This document shows positions 1 to 8,302 of a DNA stretch of 64,000 nt, piece after piece. Where the stretch lies: contig JAFUVT010000029.1 in assembly GCA_017477425.1 (NCBI GenBank), positions 62,001-126,000 of the forward strand, given 5' to 3'. This DNA is from Bacteroidales bacterium (lineage in GTDB: Bacteria > Bacteroidota > Bacteroidia > Bacteroidales > F082). Below the pieces are notes generated by a model, which saw nothing but the letters and a program-made list of their open reading frames with translations, did not search any database and had not been told where the DNA came from. The translations under genes were made by a program, and so were the position numbers. The number at the start of each line of letters is the position of its first letter. Positions within the stretch are counted from its first letter, which is position 1.

Positions 1-439
1 TACCGATGTAAGTTTCAGGCATTTGCAAACTGAAACAAGCCGAAAGCGTCCAGCCTCGGGCTTCCACGGCCTTGCGGAAAACCTTTTCCGTGTGGCCACA
101 TTCGTCACCGCAGGTGCAGGCGAAATAAACGTAAGGCAAGGTCGTTGAGCCTGTCGAAATCGAAGATTCAACGAAGTTAAACCCGTTGTTCTGGATCGGC
201 CCTTCGACAGGCTCAGGGACCTCAACTTTAACTTTTTCCACAAAATCGAGCACCAATTTCGGCGGGCCCCAAGCATAGACAGGAAAGACAAAGCCAAGGC
301 TTTCGCCTTCAGCCAAAGTGTAATCATATCGGTTGCTTCGAGCCGCCTCGGGAATGAAGACCAATTTGTCATTGAGACCTGCAGCGATGGTCTCGGCCAC
401 ATGTTGGCTGTTGCCACAGCCGGAGAAATAGAAGATCAT
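1..439 (-). CDS. Flavodoxin-like EFR1-type protein (partial, 3' end missing)
   Basis: Reading leftward from an ATG at 439, the frame stays open to the window edge, so only the N-terminal ~146 residues are present. It starts MIFYFSGCGNSQHVAETIA, the FMN phosphate-binding loop of the flavodoxin-like proteins that carry a ferredoxin domain further on (EFR1 family; usual loop GTGNS, here GCGNS). The segment GFVFPVYAWGPP is also typical. Such proteins are thought to be cytoplasmic electron carriers, but the Fe-S half would lie outside the window. Residues ~73-100 are translated from two copies, in opposite orientation, of a dispersed repeat (VPEPVEGP, then STGS), probably a foreign insertion between the flavodoxin strands. 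Confidence 0.75.
   Translation of the reverse strand, partial: MIFYFSGCGNSQHVAETIAAGLNDKLVFIPEAARSNRYDYTLAEGESLGFVFPVYAWGPPKLVLDFVEKVKVEVPEPVEGPIQNNGFNFVESSISTGSTTLPYVYFACTCGDECGHTEKVFRKAVEARGWTLSACFSLQMPETYIG
140..221. repeat. Inverted pair of CCCTTCGACAGG-family repeats inside the flavodoxin gene
   Basis: Bases 198-221 are a canonical copy (core CCCTTCGACAGGCTCAGGG); bases 140-160 are a degenerate copy in the opposite orientation (GTTGAGCCTGTCGAA). The pair with a ~37-base spacer resembles a REP doublet. Both are translated. Confidence 0.8.
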
Positions 440-482
440 AGTTTTCCAAATTATTTTGACTGCAAAAATAAATAGTTTGTCG

Positions 483-490
483 TACTTTTG
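483..490 (+). promoter_or_regulatory. Promoter -7 box, MATE gene
   Basis: TACTTTTG matches the Bacteroidota TAnnTTTG box and lies 20 bases before the ATG at 511. A TTTG at 455-458 is a possible -33 element, although the 24-base gap is longer than usual. Confidence 0.55.
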
Positions 491-510
491 CAACTTCAAA
501 ATCGTTTCCT

Positions 511-1824
511 ATGCGCCAAGACTCCCTCAACCGTTCCATCCTGAAGCTCGCCATCCCGAACATCATCAGCAACATCACCGTGCCGCTGTTGGGATTCGTC
601 GACATGGTGCTCATGGGCCATCAGGACAGCATCGCCTATATCGGAGCCATCGGCTTGGGTGGCACGATTTTCAGCGTGATGTACTCCATTTTCAGTTTCA
701 TGCGGGCGGGTACCACGGGCTTCACGGCGCAGGCCTACGGCGCCAACGACCGCACCGAAATCGCCTATTCGCTCTATCGCTCGCTTTGCATCGCGCTGAT
801 TGCCACTATTTTGGTGCTTTCGCTGCAAAACGCGGTGGAATGGCTCAGCATGAAACTGCTGCACGGCAGCGAAGAAGTGCTGCATTATACTTCCATTTAT
901 TTCCGAGTGCGCATCTGGGCGGCTCCGGCGGTGCTTTGCCTCTATGCCTTCAACGGCTGGTACATCGGCATGCAGAACACCACTATTCCTATGGTTATCG
1001 CCATTCTCACCAATGTGGTGAACATCGTGCTCAGCGTCATCTTCGTCAACGCAATGGGTATGGGCGTGAGCGGCGTGGCCTTGGGCACGGTCATTGCGCA
1101 ATACTGCGGCTTGGTGACAGCCATCGTTTTTCTTTTTGCCAAGTTTCGCCATCATCTCATCCCCATCCGTAGGGTCATCCTGCTGCAAGCCGACAAGCTG
1201 AAGCGTTTCTTCTCGGTCAATGCCGACTTCATGATTCGCAGCATCCTCCTCGTGCTGAGCATCGCCTACTTCAACAACCAGTCGGCCAAGCTCGGCGACG
1301 ACATGCTGGCGGTCAACATGATTCTGATGCAGTTCTTCTACATCTTCTCCTATTTCACCGATGGCTTTGCCTACGCGGGCGAAGCGCTCGTTGGTCGTTT
1401 CACGGGCGCCAACGACCCAAAACAACTGCGCCAAACCGTGAAACTACTGCTCGTTTGGGGCATCGTCATCGCCATCCCCTTCACGGCGCTCTATGCCCTC
1501 TTCCCCGACTGGTTCATCGGCCTCGTCAGCGACCAGCCCGAAATCATCCCCATGGCCCAGCCTTATCATATCTATCTTGCCCTCATCCCACTCATCACCT
1601 TTGCAGCTTTCCTTTGGGACGGCATCTACATCGGGGCCACGGCCGCCTGCGCCATCCGCAACACGATGCTGATTTCCGCCCTTGGCGTATTCCTGCCCGC
1701 CTCCTTGTTATTAATGCCGCCTTTCGGCAACCACGGCCTTTGGATTGCTTTCCTCCTGTTTATGGTGGCTCGCGGCCTTTCCATGACTTTGATGGCGAAA
1801 AAGGCGGTCTTCTCGACGAAATAA
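511..1824 (+). CDS. MATE family efflux transporter
   Basis: This 437-residue inner-membrane protein has about twelve hydrophobic segments in two halves, as in the multidrug and toxic compound extrusion family, which exports cationic compounds using Na+ or H+ gradients. The N-terminus (SILKLAIPNIISNITVPLLG followed by VDMVLMGHQDS) is the family's first helix and loop and is closest in style to the DinF branch. The second half begins near residue 230 (FFSVNADFMIRSILLVLSI). The length is normal. The ATG at 511 follows a good -7 box. A DUF2461 gene follows 28 bases later with its own promoter. The substrate cannot be predicted. Confidence 0.9.
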   Translation: MRQDSLNRSILKLAIPNIISNITVPLLGFVDMVLMGHQDSIAYIGAIGLGGTIFSVMYSIFSFMRAGTTGFTAQAYGANDRTEIAYSLYRSLCIALIATILVLSLQNAVEWLSMKLLHGSEEVLHYTSIYFRVRIWAAPAVLCLYAFNGWYIGMQNTTIPMVIAILTNVVNIVLSVIFVNAMGMGVSGVALGTVIAQYCGLVTAIVFLFAKFRHHLIPIRRVILLQADKLKRFFSVNADFMIRSILLVLSIAYFNNQSAKLGDDMLAVNMILMQFFYIFSYFTDGFAYAGEALVGRFTGANDPKQLRQTVKLLLVWGIVIAIPFTALYALFPDWFIGLVSDQPEIIPMAQPYHIYLALIPLITFAAFLWDGIYIGATAACAIRNTMLISALGVFLPASLLLMPPFGNHGLWIAFLLFMVARGLSMTLMAKKAVFSTK

Positions 1825-1829
1825 TTCCC

Positions 1830-1837
1830 TATCTTTG
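1830..1837 (+). promoter_or_regulatory. Promoter -7 box, DUF2461 gene
   Basis: TATCTTTG sits 15 bases before the ATG at 1853. It covers a possible TTG start at 1835 and so rules that start out. Confidence 0.7.
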
Positions 1838-1852
1838 CCAAAATTTTCACCC

Positions 1853-2518
1853 ATGGAAGAAATCCTCAAATTCTTGGAAAATGTGCTCCACAACAACAAC
1901 CGCCCATGGTTTCAGGAGCATAAAAACGAATATCTGAAGGCGCAAGCCAATTTCAATGTCTTGGCCGAGCAAATCATCGCTGGCGTGCAGAAGTTTGACG
2001 ACGACTGCAAAGGCTTGACCTTAAAAGACTGCACCTACCGTTTTTACCGCGACACGCGTTTCTCACCCGACAAGCGGCCCTATAAGACCCACTTCGGCGT
2101 GTTCGTCTGTCCCGAAGGCAAGAAGTCGATGCTGGGCGGCTATTATTTCCATTTAGAGGCCAAGGAATCGGAATATCTGGGCCACAACATGCTTTGCACG
2201 GGGATGTATATGCCCGACACGACCATGCTCAAGACCATCCGTGACGAGATTCTTTTCAACGCCGAGCCCTTGGTGGAAAGCCTCGACAAGGCGAAAGGCT
2301 TCGCTTTGGATACGGAACACACCATGAAGCGCGTGCCCAACGGCTATCCCAAGGACCATCCGCAGGCCGAACTCTTCAAACAGCGCGACTGGCTCGTGAT
2401 GCAAGACCTCCCCGAAAAGCGTCTCTCCGACCCGCATCTGGTCGACTGGGTGCTCGCCGAATTTGAGAAGACCAAGGATTTCTGCCAGTGGCTGAATCGG
2501 ACCGTTCGGGGTGAATAA
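1853..2518 (+). CDS. DUF2461 (TIGR02453-type) family protein
   Basis: A soluble protein of 221 residues. The features NNRPWFQEHKNEYLKA near the N-terminus, CTYRFYRDTRFSPDKRPYKTH around residue 65 and GGYYFHLEAKES are characteristic of the DUF2461/TIGR02453 family, which is widespread in bacteria and has no established biochemical function. I chose the ATG at 1853, not the upstream TTG, because the promoter overlaps the latter. There is no signal peptide. It has its own promoter and ends four bases before a 28-bp palindromic repeat, convergent with pheS. The family call is sure; the function is unknown. Confidence 0.88.
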   Translation: MEEILKFLENVLHNNNRPWFQEHKNEYLKAQANFNVLAEQIIAGVQKFDDDCKGLTLKDCTYRFYRDTRFSPDKRPYKTHFGVFVCPEGKKSMLGGYYFHLEAKESEYLGHNMLCTGMYMPDTTMLKTIRDEILFNAEPLVESLDKAKGFALDTEHTMKRVPNGYPKDHPQAELFKQRDWLVMQDLPEKRLSDPHLVDWVLAEFEKTKDFCQWLNRTVRGE

Positions 2519-2522
2519 AACT

Positions 2523-2550
2523 GTAGAGACGTAGCGCGCTACGTCTCTAC
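2523..2550. repeat. 28-bp perfect palindrome, GTAGAGACG family
   Basis: GTAGAGACGTAGCG followed by its exact reverse complement. It sits four bases after the DUF2461 stop codon, between convergent genes, and could also act as a terminator or a 3'-end hairpin. The same sequence recurs at 11395-11422. Confidence 0.9.
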
Positions 2551-2577
2551 AAACAAAAATCCATATTTCTGTAATCC

Positions 2578-3609
2578 TTACGCCAGCTCAAACTGTTCGA
2601 GGAACCGTAAATCGTTCTCGAAGAACAGCCTCAGGTCGTTGATGCCATACTTCAGCATGGCGATGCGTTCCACGCCCATGCCGAAGGCAAAGCCCGTGTA
2701 TTTCTCTGGGTCGATACCGCTGGCAATGAGGATGTTGGGATCGCACATGCCACAGCCGAGAATTTCGACCCAACCCGTGTGCTTACAGATGTTACAGCCT
2801 TTGCCGCCACAAATGTTGCACGAAATGTCCATCTCCGCCGAAGTCTCGGTGAAGGGGAAATAGGACGGACGGAAACGCACCTTGGTGCCTTCGCCGAAGA
2901 ACTCCTGAACGAAATGGTAAAGCGTCTGCTTCAGGTCGGCAAAAGAAACATTTTCGTCAATATACAAGCCCTCGATTTGGTGGAAAATGCAGTGGGCGCG
3001 AGCCGAGATGGCTTCGTTGCGGAACACGCGGCCAGGGGCAATGACGCGGATGGGCGGCTGTTGCTTTTCCATGGCGCGCACCTGCACGCTCGACGTGTGC
3101 GTGCGCAGCAGGATATCGCTCACTTTGTTCACGTTGGGCTCCTTATTAATAAAGAAGGTGTCCTGCATGTCGCGGGCGGGGTGGTCGAGCGGGAAGTTCA
3201 AAGCAGAGAACACATGGTAGTCGTCCTCAATCTCCGGACCTTCGACGATGGTGAAGCCCAAATGCGCGAAAATCTCGTTGATGTCGCGACGAACGATGCT
3301 CAACGGATGGCGGGCGCCGCGCATCTCGTTGGCGGGCATGCTCATGTCGAAGCCTGCATCGCTGCTATGTTGGTTCTCAAACTTTTGCAGTTGTTCCTCC
3401 ACCTTGTCTTGAACCACGTTCTTCAATTCGTTGAGCCGCATGCCCATCTCCTTGCGGAGTTCAGGGGCCACATTCTTGAAGTCAGCGAACAAAGCAGGAA
3501 TCACGCCTTTCTTGCTCAGATAAGTGATGCGGAAATTCTCCAAGGCCTCTTTGCTGTCGGCTTGGAAGTCACGCACCTGGGATAATATTTCTTCTACTTT
3601 TTCTTTCAT
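2578..3609 (-). CDS. pheS: Phenylalanine--tRNA ligase alpha subunit
   Basis: The 343-residue protein charges tRNA-Phe as part of the cytoplasmic alpha2beta2 PheST enzyme. An N-terminal helical tRNA-binding region (residues ~1-90) precedes the class II catalytic core. Motif 2 is visible as GRVFRNEAISARAHCIFHQ and motif 3 as GFAFGMGVERIAMLKYG near the C-terminus. Residues ~270-295 hold a cysteine-rich insert (CNICGGKGCNICKHTGW) that is common in Bacteroidota PheS. The length is normal. pheT is not adjacent. It lies eight bases downstream of the cyclophilin gene and is probably the last gene of a leftward transcript that starts near 6522. Confidence 0.97.
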   Translation of the reverse strand: MKEKVEEILSQVRDFQADSKEALENFRITYLSKKGVIPALFADFKNVAPELRKEMGMRLNELKNVVQDKVEEQLQKFENQHSSDAGFDMSMPANEMRGARHPLSIVRRDINEIFAHLGFTIVEGPEIEDDYHVFSALNFPLDHPARDMQDTFFINKEPNVNKVSDILLRTHTSSVQVRAMEKQQPPIRVIAPGRVFRNEAISARAHCIFHQIEGLYIDENVSFADLKQTLYHFVQEFFGEGTKVRFRPSYFPFTETSAEMDISCNICGGKGCNICKHTGWVEILGCGMCDPNILIASGIDPEKYTGFAFGMGVERIAMLKYGINDLRLFFENDLRFLEQFELA

Positions 3610-3617
3610 AGTGGGAT

Positions 3618-4253
3618 TTACTTTTCAATCGTAACGGAAATGATGGTCACGAGCTCAACGGGCACATCCATGCGGCCGGTCTTGACGGCGGCAATCTTGT
3701 CGACCACCTCAAGGCCTTCGGTCACTTCGCCAAACACGGTGTAGTCGCCATCCAAATGCGGAGTGCCGCCCACGGTCTTGTAGGCCTGGCGTTGGCGAGC
3801 CGAGAGCACCTTGCCCGAACGGCTTTCGAACATGTCGAGCCAGCGGTCGTCGTACACCTTGCCTTGCACGATGTAGAACTGCGAACCACTGCTGGCCTTC
3901 TTGGGGTTCACTTGGTCGCCTTGACGGGCAGCGCAAAGGGCGCCTTTCTTGTGGAAGTGATTGTCCCTAAACTCGGCAGGCACCTGATAGCCAGGGTCTA
4001 AGCGTCCATCGGCATTTTGTCCGCCCTGAATCATGAAATCCTTGATGACGCGGTGGAAGGGCGAGCCGTTGTACCAGCCTTCGTTCACCAACTTGATGAA
4101 ATTGTCGCGATGTTGCGGAGTGTCGTTATACAATTTGGCCTTTATGGTTCCCATGCTGGTCTTGATCACCACGACGGTTTCCTTTTCCGGGTTTTTCTGT
4201 GCTTGGCAGGTCAGTCCGACCAAAACCAAAGCGGCTAAAATCAGTTTTTTCAT
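3618..4253 (-). CDS. Exported cyclophilin-type peptidyl-prolyl isomerase
   Basis: A 211-residue protein with a signal peptide (MKKLILAALVLVGLTCQAQ). It is probably periplasmic; the cysteine is not in a good lipobox. The mature part is a cyclophilin domain: FHRVIKDFMIQGGQ carries the catalytic Arg and the core strand, and GSQFYIVQG plus YTVFGEVTEGLEVVDKI follow in order. It catalyses cis-trans isomerisation of proline bonds and would help fold exported proteins. Residues ~125-155 contain an insert (DDRWLDMFESRSGKVLSARQ) seen in some Bacteroidota cyclophilins. It lies 22 bases after the DUF4270 gene and 8 bases before pheS, so the three are probably cotranscribed. Confidence 0.93.
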   Translation of the reverse strand: MKKLILAALVLVGLTCQAQKNPEKETVVVIKTSMGTIKAKLYNDTPQHRDNFIKLVNEGWYNGSPFHRVIKDFMIQGGQNADGRLDPGYQVPAEFRDNHFHKKGALCAARQGDQVNPKKASSGSQFYIVQGKVYDDRWLDMFESRSGKVLSARQRQAYKTVGGTPHLDGDYTVFGEVTEGLEVVDKIAAVKTGRMDVPVELVTIISVTIEK

Positions 4254-4275
4254 ATTATTATGTCGTTTAATGTTT

Positions 4276-5625
4276 TTATTCGTTCACCAATGAATAAGTC
4301 ACTTCGAGGCGCATCTTCTCGCCCTGGGGGGCATTGGGACCATTGATAATCATGCGTTGGGCGTTATACGAAGCCCCGTTGATGCCAAGACTAAGGCCGT
4401 AGTTCTCGTTCTTCTTCAACAGTACACTTTGCATGAATTCCGTGATACGGAAATTGATGCATTTGGTGTTTTTGTCGAGCGTGCCGTCAAAGAAACCGCT
4501 ACCTTCATAATAATCAGGCAGCAGGTAAGTAGTGCTATCGGCCTTAAAGCCCAACAAAATATAGTTTGTAGGCAAGGAATAAAGCGAGTCGAGACCTTGG
4601 TCGGCGACGGGCAACACAAGTTTGGCTTCATTGACGACCAAATGACAGTTTTCCAATGTGTCGGTCCAATGCTCCAAGTTGGGGAACAAGACGTAAGTCC
4701 TCACGCCGCCCATGGTCTGCAGATAGATCTTCTCTTGTCCCAGATTCTGCTGTCCTTCAAGCAGTTGGCTGACGAAATCGGGGTCGCCCTGCGTATAGTC
4801 ATGGTCGAAATGGTTGAAAAACAAGTCGGAACTGGTCACATAATAGTTGTAGCGCATCGGCTTTTCAGGCGTGGAAGCATCGTGATAATAGAGTTGCAAC
4901 ATCGTGAACGAGTTGCTAGTCAGGTTCACAGAGCAAATCGCCCCAGTTTCCATTACCTGACTGCATGTCACATAGAGGCCATGGAAGTTCTCTTTGAAAA
5001 GGTCGGGGCGCGAATAAACCGTCGTGTCAAGACCCATGAGGTATTGTCCCAGTTCCTGACTCAGTGGGATACGGATGATAGGCTGGCCTACGGTGTCGGT
5101 ACCAAAGACGTGAACTTTCGTTCTAGGATGAGGGCGGAACTGGAAGCCATTGGCGTGGTCGACGGCACCCGTGGCGACAATAGAATGGTTGTAATAGGTG
5201 GCACTCGACGACAAGGTGTCGTCCAACACATAGGCATGAACGGTCTGTAAGGTGGTGGTGTCGCCCGAATATCCTGAGATGTAGAGCTGAAGCACCAAGG
5301 AATCAAGCACGGGATTCGCGCCAAAGTTCTGGCCAGCCACCGAAAAACGGAACTGCGTATAGAACCCAGCCTCGGAATGGCCAAAAACGGGGTCCTTCAT
5401 GGCTCCAAGCAAGGCTGTTGAGACATTAGTCGTGTTGACAGAGTCCCGATACGAATGGCAAACGACCTCCACCGTGTCGGTTTTGAAAATGCCGATGTAG
5501 TTGTCGTCAGAAATCAAATTGTTGCCTATGGTGTCGGGTGACTTCTTGCACGAGGCAAAAGCCAACACCAACGAGCCAATCATTAACGCTATGAGGGTAC
5601 GAGCGGTTGAATGATGTGTTTTCAT
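4276..5625 (-). CDS. DUF4270 family lipoprotein
   Basis: This 449-residue protein begins with a type II signal peptide ending in AFASC, followed by KKSPDTIGNNLISDDNYIG, the usual N-terminus of DUF4270 proteins. Long beta-rich stretches follow (LDSLVLQLYISGYSGD; LHLVVNEAKLVLPV-like repeats), suggesting an outer-membrane lipoprotein that faces the surface or the periplasm. The function is unknown. In Bacteroides a DUF4270 gene commonly follows a short glycogen/starch synthase-like gene, and the same order is seen here, 53 bases apart. The context therefore supports the call but not a role in glycogen metabolism. Confidence 0.88.
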   Translation of the reverse strand: MKTHHSTARTLIALMIGSLVLAFASCKKSPDTIGNNLISDDNYIGIFKTDTVEVVCHSYRDSVNTTNVSTALLGAMKDPVFGHSEAGFYTQFRFSVAGQNFGANPVLDSLVLQLYISGYSGDTTTLQTVHAYVLDDTLSSSATYYNHSIVATGAVDHANGFQFRPHPRTKVHVFGTDTVGQPIIRIPLSQELGQYLMGLDTTVYSRPDLFKENFHGLYVTCSQVMETGAICSVNLTSNSFTMLQLYYHDASTPEKPMRYNYYVTSSDLFFNHFDHDYTQGDPDFVSQLLEGQQNLGQEKIYLQTMGGVRTYVLFPNLEHWTDTLENCHLVVNEAKLVLPVADQGLDSLYSLPTNYILLGFKADSTTYLLPDYYEGSGFFDGTLDKNTKCINFRITEFMQSVLLKKNENYGLSLGINGASYNAQRMIINGPNAPQGEKMRLEVTYSLVNE

Positions 5626-5678
5626 TAGCTAAAAGATTGCAGTTTCTATCGTTGTGTGATAACTCTAAAAATCCCGCC

Positions 5679-6509
5679 TTATTGCTTTTCCAGCAACGAA
5701 TCGTAGAATTCGTTACAGGCCTGGGCGTAGTGCACTTGGTCTTGATACGAAAGGAAGGGCTTCTTCGAGGCCACCAGATATTCCTCAATCTCTGGATTGA
5801 GGCGGTTGGTGCTGACCACAATGCCGTCGGAATAGTCGATGGCCGACTTCATCAGGTTCACGTAATTGGCTTCCTTGAAATACTTGAGGTCTTTGGCCGT
5901 CATGCCTGGCAGTTTCATCTTCTTGTCGAAGCCAGCAGGAAACGACTCGTCGAAGGCGTCGTCATAAATCGAGTAGACAATCTTCGACTCGTTGAAGAGC
6001 GGGTTGTCCTTAACGTTCATCGCACGCTTGATGTAGACAGGCATCAAGGCCGAAATCCAGCCGTGGCAGTGGATGATGTCGGGCGACCAGTTGAGTTTCT
6101 TCACCGTCTCGATGACGCCACGGGTGAAGAACACGCAACGGCTGTCATTGTCCTCCGAAAAATTGCCGTTTTCGTCATACATCAGGTATTTCTTCTTCGT
6201 GAAAAAGTCATCATTATCAATAAAATAAATCTGCATCCTCGCCTTCTGGATGGAGGCCACCTTGATGATTAAGGGATGGTCCGTATCATTGATGATGAGG
6301 TTCATACCCGAAAGGCGAATCACCTCGTGGAGCTGGTTGCGTCGTTCGTTGATGACACCGTAGCGCGGCATGAATATCCGGATTTCCTTGCCACTTTCCT
6401 GCGTGGCCTGAGGCAGATAACGCCCGATAAGGCTCATCGGCGTTTCCGGCAAATAGGGGGCAATCTCCTGATGGACGAATAAAATTCTTTTCTTGTCTAC
6501 CATGGGCAT
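5679..6509 (-). CDS. Short glycogen/starch synthase-like protein (GT5 N-terminal domain only)
   Basis: The 276-residue protein matches only the catalytic N-terminal domain of GT5 starch/glycogen synthases. KKRILFVHQEIAPYLPETP corresponds to the ADP-glucose-binding start, but the usual K-x-G-G-L loop is replaced by LPETPMSLIG. DIIHCHGWISALMPVYIK is the expected H-x-H-W segment. The C-terminal GT-B domain with the nucleotide-binding E-x7-E motif is absent, and such short forms are normal in Bacteroidales. Catalysis is therefore doubtful, and a regulatory or binding role is possible. The start could be the ATG at 6509 or 6503; the promoter ends at 6529. It is probably the first gene of a leftward operon with DUF4270, cyclophilin and pheS. 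Confidence 0.8.
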   Translation of the reverse strand: MPMVDKKRILFVHQEIAPYLPETPMSLIGRYLPQATQESGKEIRIFMPRYGVINERRNQLHEVIRLSGMNLIINDTDHPLIIKVASIQKARMQIYFIDNDDFFTKKKYLMYDENGNFSEDNDSRCVFFTRGVIETVKKLNWSPDIIHCHGWISALMPVYIKRAMNVKDNPLFNESKIVYSIYDDAFDESFPAGFDKKMKLPGMTAKDLKYFKEANYVNLMKSAIDYSDGIVVSTNRLNPEIEEYLVASKKPFLSYQDQVHYAQACNEFYDSLLEKQ

Positions 6510-6528
6510 TTGTCTTTCATTGAACCTA

Positions 6529-6562
6529 CAAAATTACGCATTTTTTTTCGAATAACGCAAAA
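6529..6562 (-). promoter_or_regulatory. Promoter of the leftward operon to pheS
   Basis: On the minus strand a TTTG (-33, at 6558-6561) is followed after 21 bases by TAATTTTG (-7, at 6529-6536), about 20 bases before the first ATG. The spacing fits the phylum consensus. Confidence 0.7.
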
Positions 6563-6625
6563 AAAATTGTAAATTACTTAAAAATCAGCATGTTAAATCA
6601 TGGATGCTATTTCAAAATAATTCCT

Positions 6626-6633
6626 TATCTTTG
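6626..6633 (+). promoter_or_regulatory. Promoter -7 box, meaB
   Basis: TATCTTTG ends 23 bases before the meaB ATG at 6657. No clear TTTG -33 element was seen. Confidence 0.65.
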
Positions 6634-6656
6634 CGGAATCAAAACCGCATCCCGCC

Positions 6657-7772
6657 ATGGAATACGAACACTTTGAAAACCAGGAGCACGAATGGGAGTC
6701 GAACCTCAAGGTCACCGAAGGCGTCGATGGTCCTATTCAGGTCAACCCGAAGGCTTTGGAGCGCCTCCGTCGCAACCAGCAGCAGCTGATGCCGTTGGAA
6801 TGGTACGTCAACGGAATCCTCAAGGGCGACCGCGTGGCACTCAGTAAGGCCATCACCTTGGTGGAGAGCGCCTTACCCAAGCATCAGGAGCTGGCGCAAC
6901 AGATCATTGCGGCCTGCCTGCCCCATTCGGGGAAGGCCCTGCGGCTGGGCATCACGGGCGTGCCGGGTGCGGGAAAAAGCACCTTCATCGAGGCCCTGGG
7001 CGTGCACCTCTGCGAACAGGGACAGAAACTGGCCGTCCTCGCCATCGACCCGTCAAGCCAACGCTCGAAAGGCAGCATTTTGGGTGACAAGACGCGCATG
7101 GAGACCCTCTCCGTGCATCCCAATGCCTACATCCGTCCTTCGGCCTCGGCAGGCACTTTGGGCGGCGTGGCTCGCAAGACGCGCGAGACCATTATCCTCT
7201 GCGAGGCAGCGGGTTATGATACCATTTTCGTGGAGACCGTGGGCGTGGGCCAATCCGAAACGGCAGTGCATTCCATGGTCGATTTCTTCCTCCTTATATT
7301 AATCAGCGGCGCCGGCGACGAGCTGCAAGGCATCAAGCGCGGCATCATGGAAATGGCCGACGGCATCGCGGTGAACAAGGCCGACGGCGACAACGTGATG
7401 CGCGCCAACCGTGCCGCCGCCGAGTGCCGCAATGCGCTGCACCTCTTCCCTTTGCCCGAGTCGGGACAAGAGCCCAAGGTGCTGACCTGCTCCGCCCTGA
7501 CGGGCTTCAACATCGACGAGGTGTGGAAGATGGTGGCCGACCACGTGCAAGCCATCCGCGACAATGGCTACCTCTACCGCAAACGCTCCGACCAGGATGT
7601 GCAGATGATGTTCGACACGATGGACGCCGCCCTGAAGAACGACTTCTACCAAAACCGCCTCGTCACCGACCTCCTGCCCCTCATCGAAAACGACGTCCGC
7701 GGCCAGCGGATGAGCGCCTACATTGGGGCACAGAAGCTGCTGGATGCTTATTTTAATATGCTAAAGCATTGA
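6657..7772 (+). CDS. meaB: MeaB/ArgK-type GTPase (methylmalonyl-CoA mutase chaperone)
   Basis: The 371-residue protein is a G3E-family GTPase. The P-loop is GITGVPGAGKST (residues ~98-109), then AIDPSSQRSKGSILGDKTRM (a switch region diagnostic for MeaB/ArgK), ETVGVGQSE, and VNKADGD for guanine recognition. It has the short N-terminal helical extension and C-terminal dimerisation arm of MeaB. In other bacteria MeaB protects and reloads adenosylcobalamin in methylmalonyl-CoA mutase, which in Bacteroidota serves propionate formation. The mutase genes are not in this window, so the partner is inferred. The start is the ATG after a TATCTTTG promoter. Confidence 0.93.
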   Translation: MEYEHFENQEHEWESNLKVTEGVDGPIQVNPKALERLRRNQQQLMPLEWYVNGILKGDRVALSKAITLVESALPKHQELAQQIIAACLPHSGKALRLGITGVPGAGKSTFIEALGVHLCEQGQKLAVLAIDPSSQRSKGSILGDKTRMETLSVHPNAYIRPSASAGTLGGVARKTRETIILCEAAGYDTIFVETVGVGQSETAVHSMVDFFLLILISGAGDELQGIKRGIMEMADGIAVNKADGDNVMRANRAAAECRNALHLFPLPESGQEPKVLTCSALTGFNIDEVWKMVADHVQAIRDNGYLYRKRSDQDVQMMFDTMDAALKNDFYQNRLVTDLLPLIENDVRGQRMSAYIGAQKLLDAYFNMLKH

Positions 7773-7776
7773 TTTT

Positions 7777-8157
7777 ATGATGAAAACTTTCTTCAATTAT
7801 TGCTTTTATCGCTATGCAAAATTCTACAAAGAATGGGGTCAGAACGGGCCTTATGTTGTGGCATTTGGGCTTTTATTCCTCACAATAGCGTTGTATTTAG
7901 GCGCAATAATAAACATCCTATTGTATTTATTGGGAATAGAATATACAGATGCCATCAATATAGGTATAGTCGTTTTTTGCTTTGGCTTAGACTTTGTTTT
8001 TAGTATATTACTGGATAGCGAAGGCAGATATAAAAAGTTGGAAAAAAAATACAAAAACGAAGACAACGTAAAACTAAAAGGCTGGGGTGTAGGGTTGTTT
8101 ATAGTGTTTGGCTTTGTATGTTACATTACCTCATTGATTGTTTTCAAGACAGCTTGA
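7777..8157 (+). CDS. Hypothetical membrane protein, three predicted helices
   Basis: A 126-residue protein I do not recognise. It has three hydrophobic segments (about residues 26-50, 58-78 and 103-124), with a charged loop rich in Lys/Glu (RYKKLEKKYKNEDNVK) between the second and third. Its start is four bases after the meaB stop, so it is probably cotranscribed. The base composition is clearly more AT-rich than meaB, and codon use differs, which suggests acquisition. A long inverted repeat and the ATPase repeat module follow it. No function can be proposed. Confidence 0.6.
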   Translation: MMKTFFNYCFYRYAKFYKEWGQNGPYVVAFGLLFLTIALYLGAIINILLYLLGIEYTDAINIGIVVFCFGLDFVFSILLDSEGRYKKLEKKYKNEDNVKLKGWGVGLFIVFGFVCYITSLIVFKTA

Positions 8158-8190
8158 ATTTGTTTGCTCATTTTGATTGTAAGATAATTT

Positions 8191-8247
8191 TGTGCGTAAA
8201 CCAGCGGAAAGTGCCAAAATTTTTGCGATTCCGCTGGTTTACGCACA
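8191..8247. repeat. Inverted repeat with 19-bp perfect arms
   Basis: The arm TGTGCGTAAACCAGCGGAA (8191-8209) is exactly complementary to 8229-8247, with a 19-base spacer. It lies in the AT-rich gap between the small membrane protein and the ATPase module. No T-run follows at once, so it is a weak candidate for a simple terminator; it may be a protein-binding or mobile palindrome. Confidence 0.85.
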
Positions 8248-8262
8248 TAAAAGTATGAATTT

Positions 8263-8302
8263 TTCGGAGTTGAATTCCGAAAATTTCAATAAAATTCGGA
8301 AT
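8263..8302 (+). repeat. 40-bp direct repeat, left copy, flanking the DUF4143 ATPase
   Basis: These 40 bases recur exactly at 9504-9543. The unit starts with TTCGGAGTTGAATTCCGAA (a near-palindrome) and ends in ATTCGGAAT, which is the left half of a second palindrome (ATTCGGAAT, three bases, ATTCCGAAT at 8294-8314). Confidence 0.9.

Noticed and set aside
496..1434. Leftward open frame opposite the first MATE gene
   Set aside because: His-, Glu- and Val-rich shadow of a transporter; no promoter, no family.
1835..1852. TTG start extending DUF2461 upstream
   Set aside because: The TATCTTTG box overlaps it, so it would not be on the transcript.
7777..8157. Small AT-rich membrane protein as a toxin
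   Set aside because: It has three long hydrophobic segments and no paired antitoxin gene; nothing supports a toxin call.
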